NCBI RefSeq assembly: GCF_004345665.1
Contig: NZ_SLWR01000019.1
Coordinates: forward strand, 44,327-108,326
Source: Kribbella antiqua
Lineage (GTDB): Bacteria > Actinomycetota > Actinomycetes > Propionibacteriales > Kribbellaceae
Direction: 5' to 3'
Length of the DNA stretch: 64,000 nt
Shown: positions 26,005-34,687 of the stretch, piece by piece
How positions within the stretch are numbered: the first letter of the stretch is position 1
Layout: each line of letters begins with the position of its first letter
The notes under the pieces: generated by a model
What the model was told of the DNA's origin: nothing
What the model saw: only the letters and a program-made list of their open reading frames with translations
Database searches by the model: none
Made by a program: the position numbers and the translations under genes

Positions 26005-27039
26005 ATGACCGAAACCACTGTGCCGGCAGGATCGGTGGCCCAGCAGTCCCGACTGATCGGCGAGGCCGTCAGCGAGATCAAGCGGGTGATCGTCGGCCAG
26101 GAGCACATGGTCGAGACCTTGATGGTCTCGTTGCTCGCCAAGGGTCACTGCCTGCTCGAAGGCGTCCCGGGCGTCGCGAAGACGCTCGCGGTGCGCACGT
26201 TCGCCGCCGTGGTCGGCGGCACCTTCGCCCGGATCCAGTTCACGCCGGACCTGGTCCCCTCCGACATCGTGGGGACCCGGATCTACCGGCAGACCCGGGA
26301 GGCTTTCGACATCGAGCTCGGCCCGACGTTCGTGAACTTCGTCCTCGCCGACGAGGTGAACCGGGCCCCGGCCAAGGTGCAGTCGGCGATGCTGGAGTTG
26401 ATGGCCGAGCGGCAGGTGTCGATCGGCGGCCAGACCTTCCCGATGCCGAAGCCGTTCATCGTGATCGCGACCCAGAACCCGATCGAGTCCGAGGGCGTCT
26501 ACCCGCTGCCGGAGGCGCAGCGGGACCGGTTCCTGGTCAAGATCGACGTGCCGCACCCGCGGGGGCACGAGGAGTTCGAGATCCTGCGCCGGATGAGTGT
26601 GGACCCGCCGGAGCCGCGGCAGGTGCTCAAGCCGGAGACGATCCTGGAGCTGCAGCGGTCGGCCGAGCAGGTCTTCGTCCACAACCTGGTCGCGGAGTAC
26701 GCCGTACGCCTGGTGATGGCGACGCGGACGCCGTCCGACTTCCACCTGCCGGACCTGGAGCCGATCATCGAGCTGGGCGTCAGCCCGCGCGCCACCCTCG
26801 GCCTGATCAGTGCCGGTCGCGCGCTCGCGCTGATCCACGGCCGGGACTACCTGCTGCCCAGCGACATCCAGACCGTCGCACTGGACGTGATGGGCCACCG
26901 GCTCGGGCTGACCTTCGACGCGGTCGCCGACAACATCGACCCGCGCGCCGTGATCGAGCGGATCCTCGCCACCGTCCCGCCGCCGCAGCCGGTTTGGCGT
27001 GACGGCACCGACGGCTCCGGCCGCCCGGAGTTCGTGTAG
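26005..27039 (+). CDS. MoxR-family AAA+ ATPase
   Basis: 344-residue AAA+ chaperone-like ATPase. Walker A is GVPGVAKT, Walker B is FVLADEVNRAP, sensor 1 sits in VIATQNPIESEG, and ESEGVYPLPEAQRDRF is a family hallmark. MoxR proteins act with VWA-domain partners in assembly or activation of protein complexes. The ATG at 26005 has GGAAGGA upstream. The gene overlaps the DUF58 gene by one base (TAGTG), and a VWA protein follows, so the three form a classic operon. Confidence 0.95.
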   Translation: MTETTVPAGSVAQQSRLIGEAVSEIKRVIVGQEHMVETLMVSLLAKGHCLLEGVPGVAKTLAVRTFAAVVGGTFARIQFTPDLVPSDIVGTRIYRQTREAFDIELGPTFVNFVLADEVNRAPAKVQSAMLELMAERQVSIGGQTFPMPKPFIVIATQNPIESEGVYPLPEAQRDRFLVKIDVPHPRGHEEFEILRRMSVDPPEPRQVLKPETILELQRSAEQVFVHNLVAEYAVRLVMATRTPSDFHLPDLEPIIELGVSPRATLGLISAGRALALIHGRDYLLPSDIQTVALDVMGHRLGLTFDAVADNIDPRAVIERILATVPPPQPVWRDGTDGSGRPEFV

Positions 27040-28031
27040 TGCCCAACCGACCAGACCCGCGGGCTGCGATGACGATCTCGCAGCTCGCTCCCGAACGTGC
27101 ACTCCGCCGGCTGGAGCTGACCGTCGTACGGCGCCTCGAGGGCTACCTGCACGGCGAACACCTGGGCCTGCTGCCCGGGCCTGGCACCGAGTTGGCCGAG
27201 GCGCGGGAGTACCAGGTCGGTGACGACGTACGGCGGATGGACTGGGCGGTGACCGCGCGTACGACCGTTCCGCACGTGCGGGACCTGATCGCGGACCGTG
27301 AGCTGGAGACGTGGGCGCTGGTCGACCTGTCCGGCTCGATGGACTTCGGTACGTCGCAGCTGGAAAAGCGGGAGTTGGCGGTCGCTGCGGTCGCCACGGT
27401 CGGATTCCTGACTCACCGGCTGGGCGACCGGTTCGGCGGCCTCATGCTGCGTGACTCGGCTCTACGCCGGTGGCCGGCCCGCTCTGGCCGGCTCGCGCTG
27501 TACGGCCTGCTCCGGGCGCTGCTGGCCGAGCAAGTCAACGGCGACGACGAGGCGCACCGCAGCGACCTGGCCGCGGCGCTGGAGTCGATGGCCCGGACGC
27601 AGCGCAAGCGCGGGCTGCGGGTGATCGTGTCCGACTTCCTCACCCCTGAGGACGGCGAGGTCGACGCCCGGATGGAGCCGTCCTGGGAGCGGGCGATGCG
27701 CAAGCTCACCGCGCAGCACCAGGTACTCGCGGTGGAAATCGTCGACCCGCGCGAGCTGGAACTGCCGAACATCGGCGTGGTCACCATCGGCGACCCCGAG
27801 ACCGGCCAGGTGCGGGAGATCGACACCCGCCGGCGCAAGGTCCGGGAGGCGTTCGCGCTGGCCGCACTCGCACAACGGGAACGAACCAGGGCCGCTCTGC
27901 GTAGGGTAGGTGCGGGCCACCTCGTGCTGCGTACGGACCGCGACTGGGTCGCCGACACCGTGCGGTTCGTCCTCGCCTACCGGCGAGTGGCGCCGCGCCT
28001 GCACCAACCGCCGAAGGGAGTGGCTCGCTGA
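27039..28031 (+). CDS. DUF58 domain protein
   Basis: 330-residue protein of the DUF58 family, always near MoxR. The core motif GPGTELAEAREYQVGDDVRRMDW matches the family, followed by a VWA-like part with DLSGSMDFGT, which contains a MIDAS-type DxSxS set. The GTG start overlaps the MoxR stop. An ATG at 27069 is a possible alternative that removes ten residues. It probably interacts with MoxR and the next VWA protein in a membrane-associated complex. Exact function is unknown in the family. Confidence 0.92.
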   Translation: MPNRPDPRAAMTISQLAPERALRRLELTVVRRLEGYLHGEHLGLLPGPGTELAEAREYQVGDDVRRMDWAVTARTTVPHVRDLIADRELETWALVDLSGSMDFGTSQLEKRELAVAAVATVGFLTHRLGDRFGGLMLRDSALRRWPARSGRLALYGLLRALLAEQVNGDDEAHRSDLAAALESMARTQRKRGLRVIVSDFLTPEDGEVDARMEPSWERAMRKLTAQHQVLAVEIVDPRELELPNIGVVTIGDPETGQVREIDTRRRKVREAFALAALAQRERTRAALRRVGAGHLVLRTDRDWVADTVRFVLAYRRVAPRLHQPPKGVAR

Positions 28032-28984
28032 TGGAGTTCCTGTCTCCCGGGCGGCTGTGGTTCCTGCTGATCATCCCGGTCGTCGTCGCCGGGTACGTCT
28101 TCCTGCAGCACCGCAGATCGCAGTACGCGCTGCGCTTCACCAACATCGCGCTGCTCGACCGGGTCGCTCCGCGTCGTCCGCAGTGGCGGCGGCACCTCGC
28201 CGTCACGCTGGCGCTGCTGGCCGCGCTGTCCTGCATCGTCGCGTTCGCGCAGCCGAAGGACGAGGTCAAGGTGCCGCGCGAGCGGGCCACCATCGTGGTC
28301 GCGATCGACGTGTCGCTGTCGATGATGGCCACCGACATCGAGCCGAACCGGCTGGAGGCGGCGAAGGACTCGGCGAAGGAGTTCATCAACCAGCTGCCGG
28401 CCAAGTTCAACGTCGCGCTGGTCAACTTCGCCGGTACGGCGTCCATCATCGTGCCGCCGACGACGGACCGGGCAACGGTACTGCGTTCGGTCGACGGACT
28501 GGAGCTGGCCGAGTCCACCGCCACCGGTGAGGGCATCTTCACCTCACTGCAGGCGCTCACCCAGGTCCCGCCGGACCCGGAGCACCCGAACGACCCGGCC
28601 CCGGCCCGCATCGTGCTGCTGTCCGACGGCAAGCGCACCGTCGGCCGTACGGCGCAGGAGGGCGCGCAGGCGGCGAAGGCGAAGAACACGCCCGTCTACA
28701 CGATCTGCTTCGGCACCGACTCCGGCTTCATCGAGATGGACGGCATCCGCCAGCGGGTCCCACCGGACCGCGCCGAGCTGCGCAGCATCGCCGAGATCAC
28801 CGGTGGCGAGGCGTACACGGCCGAGTCCGCGGGCGAGCTGAAGGACGTCTACAAGGACATCGGCTCCTCGGTCGGCTACGACAAGGTCGACAAAGAGGTC
28901 ACCGCCCGCTTCGCCGGGATCGCGATGCTCTTCACGCTGGCCGCGGCCGGTGCCTGCATCGCGCTCGCGACACGTTTCCCCTAA
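28031..28984 (+). CDS. VWA-domain membrane protein (BatA-like)
   Basis: 317-residue protein with two N-terminal membrane helices (about 8-26 and 57-76), an extracytoplasmic von Willebrand A domain and a C-terminal helix (about 293-314). MIDAS residues are DVSLS in AIDVSLSMMATD, with a later Thr and the SDGKRT aspartate. It is translated from an ATG overlapping the DUF58 stop. It completes the MoxR-DUF58-VWA trio. The aerotolerance role of Bat proteins comes from Bacteroides and should not be assumed here. Confidence 0.92.
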   Translation: MEFLSPGRLWFLLIIPVVVAGYVFLQHRRSQYALRFTNIALLDRVAPRRPQWRRHLAVTLALLAALSCIVAFAQPKDEVKVPRERATIVVAIDVSLSMMATDIEPNRLEAAKDSAKEFINQLPAKFNVALVNFAGTASIIVPPTTDRATVLRSVDGLELAESTATGEGIFTSLQALTQVPPDPEHPNDPAPARIVLLSDGKRTVGRTAQEGAQAAKAKNTPVYTICFGTDSGFIEMDGIRQRVPPDRAELRSIAEITGGEAYTAESAGELKDVYKDIGSSVGYDKVDKEVTARFAGIAMLFTLAAAGACIALATRFP

Positions 28985-29164
28985 CACACCTCCGCTTGCG
29001 CGGCGCGCCCACGGTGCTGCTGCCGTCGTCCGGCCGGGGGATTAGGGTGCCGACTCGACGGTAATACGGCAGGACTGAAAGCCTGTGCCCGCGACCCCTA
29101 GCCAAAAGAAGGCAACACAGTCTGGGGCGCCGCGCGTACAGGGTGAGATCTCGGAGGCGGGTCG
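28985..29164. promoter_or_regulatory. leader/promoter region of the large carboxylase
   Basis: 180 bp before the carboxylase gene. A TAGGGT hexamer near 29044 could be a -10 element. The following 110 bases contain local inverted repeats (GCCG...CGGC and CAGG...CCTG near 29050-29085) and end with GGAGG 5 bp before the ATG. This suggests a structured 5' leader. I could not match it to a known riboswitch class. Confidence 0.35.
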
Positions 29165-32100
29165 ATGTTCAGGCGTATCGCAGTGGTGAACCGGGGCGAG
29201 GCCGCGATGCGGCTGATCAACGCGGTCCGTGAGCAGAACGCTACCGGCGGTGAGCAGATCCAGGTGATCGCGCTCTACACCGAGGGCGAGCGTACAGCGA
29301 CCTTCGTCCGGGAGGCCGACCTCGCGTACCCGCTCGGGCCGGCGTCGGCGCGGCCGTACATCGACCTCGCCGTACTGGAGCGTGCCCTGCGGGAGACCGA
29401 GGCGGACGCTGCCTGGGTCGGCTGGGGCTTCGTCGCCGAGGACCCGGCCTTCGCTGAGCTGTGCGAGCGGCTGGGCGTGACGTTCATCGGGCCGTCGCCG
29501 GAGGCGATGCGCAAGCTCGGCGACAAGATCGGGTCGAAGCTGATTGCCGAGGAGGTCGGCGTACCGGTCGCGCCCTGGAGCCGCGGTCCGGTCGAGTCGC
29601 TGGAGGCGGCACTGACGGCGGCCGAGGGGATCGGCTACCCGTTGATGCTCAAGGCAACGGCTGGTGGCGGTGGCCGGGGGATCCGGGTGATCCGGTCGGC
29701 CGAAGAGCTCACCGAGGCGTACGCGCGTACTAGTGACGAGGCGGCCCGTGCGTTCGGCAGTGGTGTCATCTTCCTCGAGCGGCTGGTCACCGGCGCTCGC
29801 CACGTCGAGGTGCAGGTCATCGCCGACGGTCAGGGCGCCGCGTGGGCGCTCGGTGTCCGGGACTGCTCTGTCCAGCGCAGGAACCAGAAGGTGATCGAGG
29901 AGTCCGCCTCGCCGCTGCTGACAGCGGCGCAGGTCGACGACCTCAAGGCGTCGGCCGAGCGGCTGGCGCTCGCGGTCGATTACCGCGGCGCGGCCACCGT
30001 CGAGTTCCTGTACCACCCGGGCGACAAGACCTTCGCGTTCCTCGAGGTGAACACCCGGCTGCAGGTGGAGCACCCGATCACCGAGATGACCACCGGTGTC
30101 GACCTGGTGAAGGCCCAGCTGCATGTCGCGAGCGGCGGCCGGCTCGAGGGCACCCGGCCGACCGAGATCGGGCATGCCATCGAGGCCCGGCTGAACGCCG
30201 AGGACCCGGACCGCGACTTCGCGCCGGCGCCCGGGCGGATCGCCGTACTCGATCTGCCGGCCGGTCCCGGCGTCCGGGTGGACACCGGAGTGAGCGCGGG
30301 CGACAGCATCCCGGCCGACTTCGACTCGATGATCGCGAAGATCATCGCGTACGGGCGCAATCGGGACGAGGCGCTCGCCCGGCTGCGGCGGGCGGTCGCC
30401 GCGACCACGGTGATCATCGAGGGCGGCGTCACCAACAAGAGCTTCATCCTCGACCTGCTGGACCAGCCCGAGGTGATCGACGGCAGCGCCGACACCGGCT
30501 GGATCGACCGGGTCCGCGGCGAGGGCAGGCTGATCGCGCACCGGCACTCTGGCATCGCGCTGGTCGCGGCGGCGATCGAGGGATACGAGGACGCCGAGGA
30601 GGTCGAGCGGACCCGGCTGCTGGAGACCGCGCACGGCGGGCGGCCGCAGGTGCAGCACGAGGTGGGCCGCGCGATCGACCTCAAGCTCCGCGGCGTCGGG
30701 TACCGCGTGACGGTCGCGCGCATCGGTCCGGACCGGTTCCGGGTCGGCGTCGGTAGTGGCGACGTCATGAAGGTCGTGGACGCCGAGCTCGAGCGACTGG
30801 ATGCGTACACGGGCCGGCTCGTCGTCGGCGGGCAGCGGTTCCGGCTGGTCACCGCGACGCACGGCCCGGTGCACCTGGTCGAGGTCGACGGCGTGACGCA
30901 TCGCGTGAGCCGGGACGAGGGCGGCGTACTGCGTTCTCCCGCTCCGGCTCTGGTGGTCGCGACCCCGGTCCCGAACGGTGCCGAGGTCGAGGCTGGTGCG
31001 CCTGTACTCGTGCTGGAAAGCATGAAGATGGAGACGGTGCTGTACGCGCCGTTCAAGGCCACGGTGAAGGAGTTGCTCGTCGCCACCGGCAGCCAGGTGG
31101 AGACCGGTGCGCCGCTGGTCCGGCTGGAGCCGGTCGCGGAGGACGCCGCCCAGGCTGAGGCCGCGCCGGTGGACAACGGCGTACAGCTTGATCTGCCGAA
31201 TGGGTCGGGGGAGAAGTCCGCGGCGGAGCGCGTCGAGCGCGGGCTGGATGACCTGCGGAGCATGCTGCTCGGGTTCGACATCGACCCGCGGGACGAAGGC
31301 GGCATGCTGACGGACTACCTCGCCGCTCGTGCTGAGCTTGCCGAGCCGCCGGTGCTCGCCGAGATCGCGCTGCTGCAGGTGTTCGCGGACTTCGCCGAGC
31401 TCAGCCGCAACCGGCCGGTCGGCGAGGACATCAGCACCGAGAACCGGGTGCACAGCCCGCGCGAGCACTTCCACACCTACCTGCAGAGCCTGGACCCGGA
31501 TCGCGGCGGTCTGCCGGGCGAGTTCCGGGCCCGGCTGACCCGGGTGCTGAGCCACTACGGCGTGACGGATCTGGAACGCAGCACCGAGCTGGAAGAGGCC
31601 GTGTTCCGGATCTTCCTGGCCCAGCAGCGCTCGACCCCGGACGTGCTGCTCGTGACGTCGGTGCTGCAGCGCTGGATCGCCGAGCCGAAGCCGGCCGCGC
31701 CGGTCGAAGAGGACGTGCACGAGCTGCTGGACCGGTTGGTGCTGGCGACTCAGCTGCGCTTCGCGGTAATCGGTGACCTGGCCCGTAGTGTCCGGTTCCG
31801 CTGGTTCGACCAGCCGCTGGTGGATGCGGATCGCGCGTCGGTGCTGGCCGGCGTCGGCGACGAGATCGCGGCGCTCGCGGCGAACCCGGAGGCTCCTGAC
31901 CGCAAGGAGCGCATCGACGCACTGGCGGCGATTCCGGAGCAGATCGTCCGATTCCTCGCGCAGCGGCTGGAGCGCGGCTGGGTCGAACGGGAGCCGATGC
32001 TGGAGGTGCTGATCCGTCGGCACTACCGCGAGTACGAGCTGCACGACCTGCGTGAGTTCGCCGTCGACGGGCGGCCGTTCGCGACGGCCGATTACTCGAT

Positions 32101-34666
32101 CGACGACCGGCCGACCCACCTAGTCAGCACGGTCGGCACGGTCGCCGAGCTGGCTGACCCGGAGAGCGGGTTGGTCCGGGCGCTGACCGCTGAGGTCGAG
32201 GCAACCCCTGCCGGGCGGGAGTCCGTTGCCGAGCTCTACCTGTACGGCCCGGACCTGCCGGAGGGACAGCAGGAGGCTTCGGATCAGCTCCGCGACCTGA
32301 TCGCCGTACTGCCGGTTGCTCAGCAGGTACGGCGGATCACGCTGGCTATCGCACCGGGTCAGGACCGGCCGGTCTGGTACTTCACCTATCGTCCGTCCGC
32401 CGGGTCGGTGGTAGAGGATGACAACGTCCGCGGCGTGCACGCGATGGTCGGCCGGCGGCTGAGCCTCTGGCGGCTGCGCGACTTCCGGATCAACCGGCTG
32501 GACGCGCCGGAGGACGTGCTGCTCTATCACTGCGTGGCGCGGGAGAACGAGGCCGATCAGCGGCTCGTCGCGCTGGCGCAGGTCCGTCAGTTCGCCGTGG
32601 TCCGGGACGAGGACGGTCAGGTCACCTCGCTGCCGCACGCCGAGCGTGCGATCGCGAACTGCCTGGAGGCGATTCGCCGGGCCCGCACCGCGGCCGGTGC
32701 GGCCGGCGCGAAGCTCGACATGAACCATGTCTGGGTGAAGATCTGGCCGGAGGTCCACGCCCAGGTCGACGAACTCACGGCGCTGCGGCGCAACATCGCA
32801 CCGATGACCGCCGGCGCCGGGATCGAGGAGGTGCTCGTCCAGGGCAAGGTGGCGACGCCCGACGGCGGTCACAACGAGCTGGCGGCGCGGTTCTACTACC
32901 AGCACGGCGCCGGCGTGGTCACCTCGGTGGAGCAGCCGCCGACCGAGCGGCTGATGCCGCTCGACGACTACGCGCAGAAGGTGCAGCGGTCCCGTCGGCG
33001 CAACACCGTCTACCCGTACGAGGTCGCCGGCATGGTGGCCGGGACGGGCGGGACCTGGAGTGAGTACGACCTGGACGACACCGGCGCGCTGGTGCCGGTC
33101 GAGCGCCCGCGCGGTCTGAACAAGGCCGGCCTGATCGCCGGGGTGGTCAACACGCCGACCTCTCGCCACCCCGAGGGCATCACCCGGGTGGTGCTCAGCG
33201 GCGACCCGACCAAGGCGCTCGGAGCGGTGGCGGAGGCGGAGTGCTCGCGGATCATCGCCGCGCTCGACCTGGCCGAGCGGATGCGCGTCCCGGTCGAGTG
33301 GTACTCGCTGTCCGCCGGCGCTCGGATCTCGATGGACTCCGGCACCGAGAACATGGACTGGGTCGCCAAGGCGCTGAAGCGGATCGTCGAGTTCACCCAG
33401 GCCGGCGGCGAGATCAACATCGTTGTCGCAGGCATCAATGTCGGCGCGCAGCCGTACTGGAACGCCGAAGCGACGATGCTGATGCACACCAAGGGCATCC
33501 TGGTGATGACGCCGGACAGCGCGATGGTGCTCACCGGCAAGCAGTCGCTGGACTTCTCCGGCGGTGTCTCCGCGGAGGACAACTTCGGCATCGGCGGCTA
33601 CGACCGGGTGATGGGCCCGAACGGCCAGGCGCAGTACTGGGCGCCCGACCTCAAGGGCGCTCGCGACGTCCTGATGTCGCACTACGACCACACGTACGTC
33701 GTACCCGGCGAGCCCGGGCCGCGGCGGGCCGAGACGAGCGACCCGGTGGATCGCGACGTGACGTCGTACCCGCACACGATGGCGGACAGCGACTTCCGCA
33801 CGGTCGGCGACATCTTCTCGTCGGTGACCAACCCGGATCGCAAGAAAGCCTTCGACATCCGGACGCTGATGCGAGCCGTCACCGACCAGGACCACCCGGT
33901 GCTGGAGCGCTGGGCCGGGATGGCCGACGCGGACACCGCCGTCGTACAGGACGCGCGCCTCGGTGGGTACCCCATCTGCCTGCTCGGGATCGAGTCCAGG
34001 TCGGTGCCGCGCCGCGGTTTCCCGCCCACCGACGGACCGGACACCTACACGGCGGGCACGCTGTTCCCGCGCTCGTCGAAGAAGGCAGCCAGGGCGATCA
34101 ACGCGGCCAGCGGGAACCGCCCGCTGGTGGTGCTGGCGAACCTGTCCGGCTTCGACGGCTCGCCGGACTCGATGCGGAACCTGCAGTTGGAGTACGGCGC
34201 TGAGATCGGTCGCGCGATCGTCAATTTCGAGGGCCCAATCGTGTTCTGCGTGGTGTCGCGCTATCACGGCGGTGCGTTCGTCGTCTTCTCCAAGGCGCTG
34301 AACCCGTCGATGACGGTGCTCGCGGTGGAAGGCTCGTTCGCGTCGGTGATCGGCGGCGCGCCGGCGGCCGCGGTGGTGTTCGCCGGTGAGGTGGATGCGC
34401 GGACGGCCGCGGACCCGCGGGTGGCGACGTTGGCTGAGCGGGTCAGTGAGGCGACTGGAGCCGAGCGAGCCGCGCTGGCGACTGAGCTCGCGGAGGTGCG
34501 TACCGCCGTACGGGCAGAGAAGCTGGGGGAGGTCGCGGCGGGGTTCGACCGAGTACACAGTATCCAGCGTGCAGTGGAGGTGGGGTCGGTCGACGCGGTC
34601 ATCAGTGCGCAGGAGTTGCGGCCACGGTTGATCGAGGCAATCGAGCGTGGAGTGGCCCGAGGCTGA
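29165..34666 (+). CDS. single-chain acetyl-CoA-carboxylase-like enzyme (BC-BCCP-CT)
   Basis: 1833-residue biotin-dependent acyl-CoA carboxylase. Residues 1-450 are a biotin carboxylase (IAVVNRGEAAMRL; the ATP-grasp glycine loop TAGGGGRGIR; EVNTRLQVEHPITEMTTG). The biotin domain has ESMKMET with Lys621 as attachment site. A central region of about 600 residues is followed by a carboxyltransferase from about 1270 (GEINIVVAGINVGAQPYWNAEA; NLSGFDGSPDSM; SRYHGGAFVVFSKALNP). This order is that of eukaryotic ACC, and is uncommon in bacteria, where subunits are usually separate. It probably makes malonyl-CoA, although other short acyl-CoAs cannot be excluded. A GGAGG site precedes the ATG. It is single and apart from the accD gene at 57259. 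Confidence 0.9.
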   Translation: MFRRIAVVNRGEAAMRLINAVREQNATGGEQIQVIALYTEGERTATFVREADLAYPLGPASARPYIDLAVLERALRETEADAAWVGWGFVAEDPAFAELCERLGVTFIGPSPEAMRKLGDKIGSKLIAEEVGVPVAPWSRGPVESLEAALTAAEGIGYPLMLKATAGGGGRGIRVIRSAEELTEAYARTSDEAARAFGSGVIFLERLVTGARHVEVQVIADGQGAAWALGVRDCSVQRRNQKVIEESASPLLTAAQVDDLKASAERLALAVDYRGAATVEFLYHPGDKTFAFLEVNTRLQVEHPITEMTTGVDLVKAQLHVASGGRLEGTRPTEIGHAIEARLNAEDPDRDFAPAPGRIAVLDLPAGPGVRVDTGVSAGDSIPADFDSMIAKIIAYGRNRDEALARLRRAVAATTVIIEGGVTNKSFILDLLDQPEVIDGSADTGWIDRVRGEGRLIAHRHSGIALVAAAIEGYEDAEEVERTRLLETAHGGRPQVQHEVGRAIDLKLRGVGYRVTVARIGPDRFRVGVGSGDVMKVVDAELERLDAYTGRLVVGGQRFRLVTATHGPVHLVEVDGVTHRVSRDEGGVLRSPAPALVVATPVPNGAEVEAGAPVLVLESMKMETVLYAPFKATVKELLVATGSQVETGAPLVRLEPVAEDAAQAEAAPVDNGVQLDLPNGSGEKSAAERVERGLDDLRSMLLGFDIDPRDEGGMLTDYLAARAELAEPPVLAEIALLQVFADFAELSRNRPVGEDISTENRVHSPREHFHTYLQSLDPDRGGLPGEFRARLTRVLSHYGVTDLERSTELEEAVFRIFLAQQRSTPDVLLVTSVLQRWIAEPKPAAPVEEDVHELLDRLVLATQLRFAVIGDLARSVRFRWFDQPLVDADRASVLAGVGDEIAALAANPEAPDRKERIDALAAIPEQIVRFLAQRLERGWVEREPMLEVLIRRHYREYELHDLREFAVDGRPFATADYSIDDRPTHLVSTVGTVAELADPESGLVRALTAEVEATPAGRESVAELYLYGPDLPEGQQEASDQLRDLIAVLPVAQQVRRITLAIAPGQDRPVWYFTYRPSAGSVVEDDNVRGVHAMVGRRLSLWRLRDFRINRLDAPEDVLLYHCVARENEADQRLVALAQVRQFAVVRDEDGQVTSLPHAERAIANCLEAIRRARTAAGAAGAKLDMNHVWVKIWPEVHAQVDELTALRRNIAPMTAGAGIEEVLVQGKVATPDGGHNELAARFYYQHGAGVVTSVEQPPTERLMPLDDYAQKVQRSRRRNTVYPYEVAGMVAGTGGTWSEYDLDDTGALVPVERPRGLNKAGLIAGVVNTPTSRHPEGITRVVLSGDPTKALGAVAEAECSRIIAALDLAERMRVPVEWYSLSAGARISMDSGTENMDWVAKALKRIVEFTQAGGEINIVVAGINVGAQPYWNAEATMLMHTKGILVMTPDSAMVLTGKQSLDFSGGVSAEDNFGIGGYDRVMGPNGQAQYWAPDLKGARDVLMSHYDHTYVVPGEPGPRRAETSDPVDRDVTSYPHTMADSDFRTVGDIFSSVTNPDRKKAFDIRTLMRAVTDQDHPVLERWAGMADADTAVVQDARLGGYPICLLGIESRSVPRRGFPPTDGPDTYTAGTLFPRSSKKAARAINAASGNRPLVVLANLSGFDGSPDSMRNLQLEYGAEIGRAIVNFEGPIVFCVVSRYHGGAFVVFSKALNPSMTVLAVEGSFASVIGGAPAAAVVFAGEVDARTAADPRVATLAERVSEATGAERAALATELAEVRTAVRAEKLGEVAAGFDRVHSIQRAVEVGSVDAVISAQELRPRLIEAIERGVARG

Positions 34667-34687
34667 AGCCGCGCTTAACCTGGAGGT

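Noticed and set aside
29041..29164. Cobalamin or c-di-AMP riboswitch
   Set aside because: Some fragments look suggestive, but the conserved boxes of these classes are not present in order.
29042..34558. Two very long minus-strand open frames opposite the carboxylase
   Set aside because: Shadow frames of a GC-rich gene; composition is Arg/Gly/His-rich and no motif is present.
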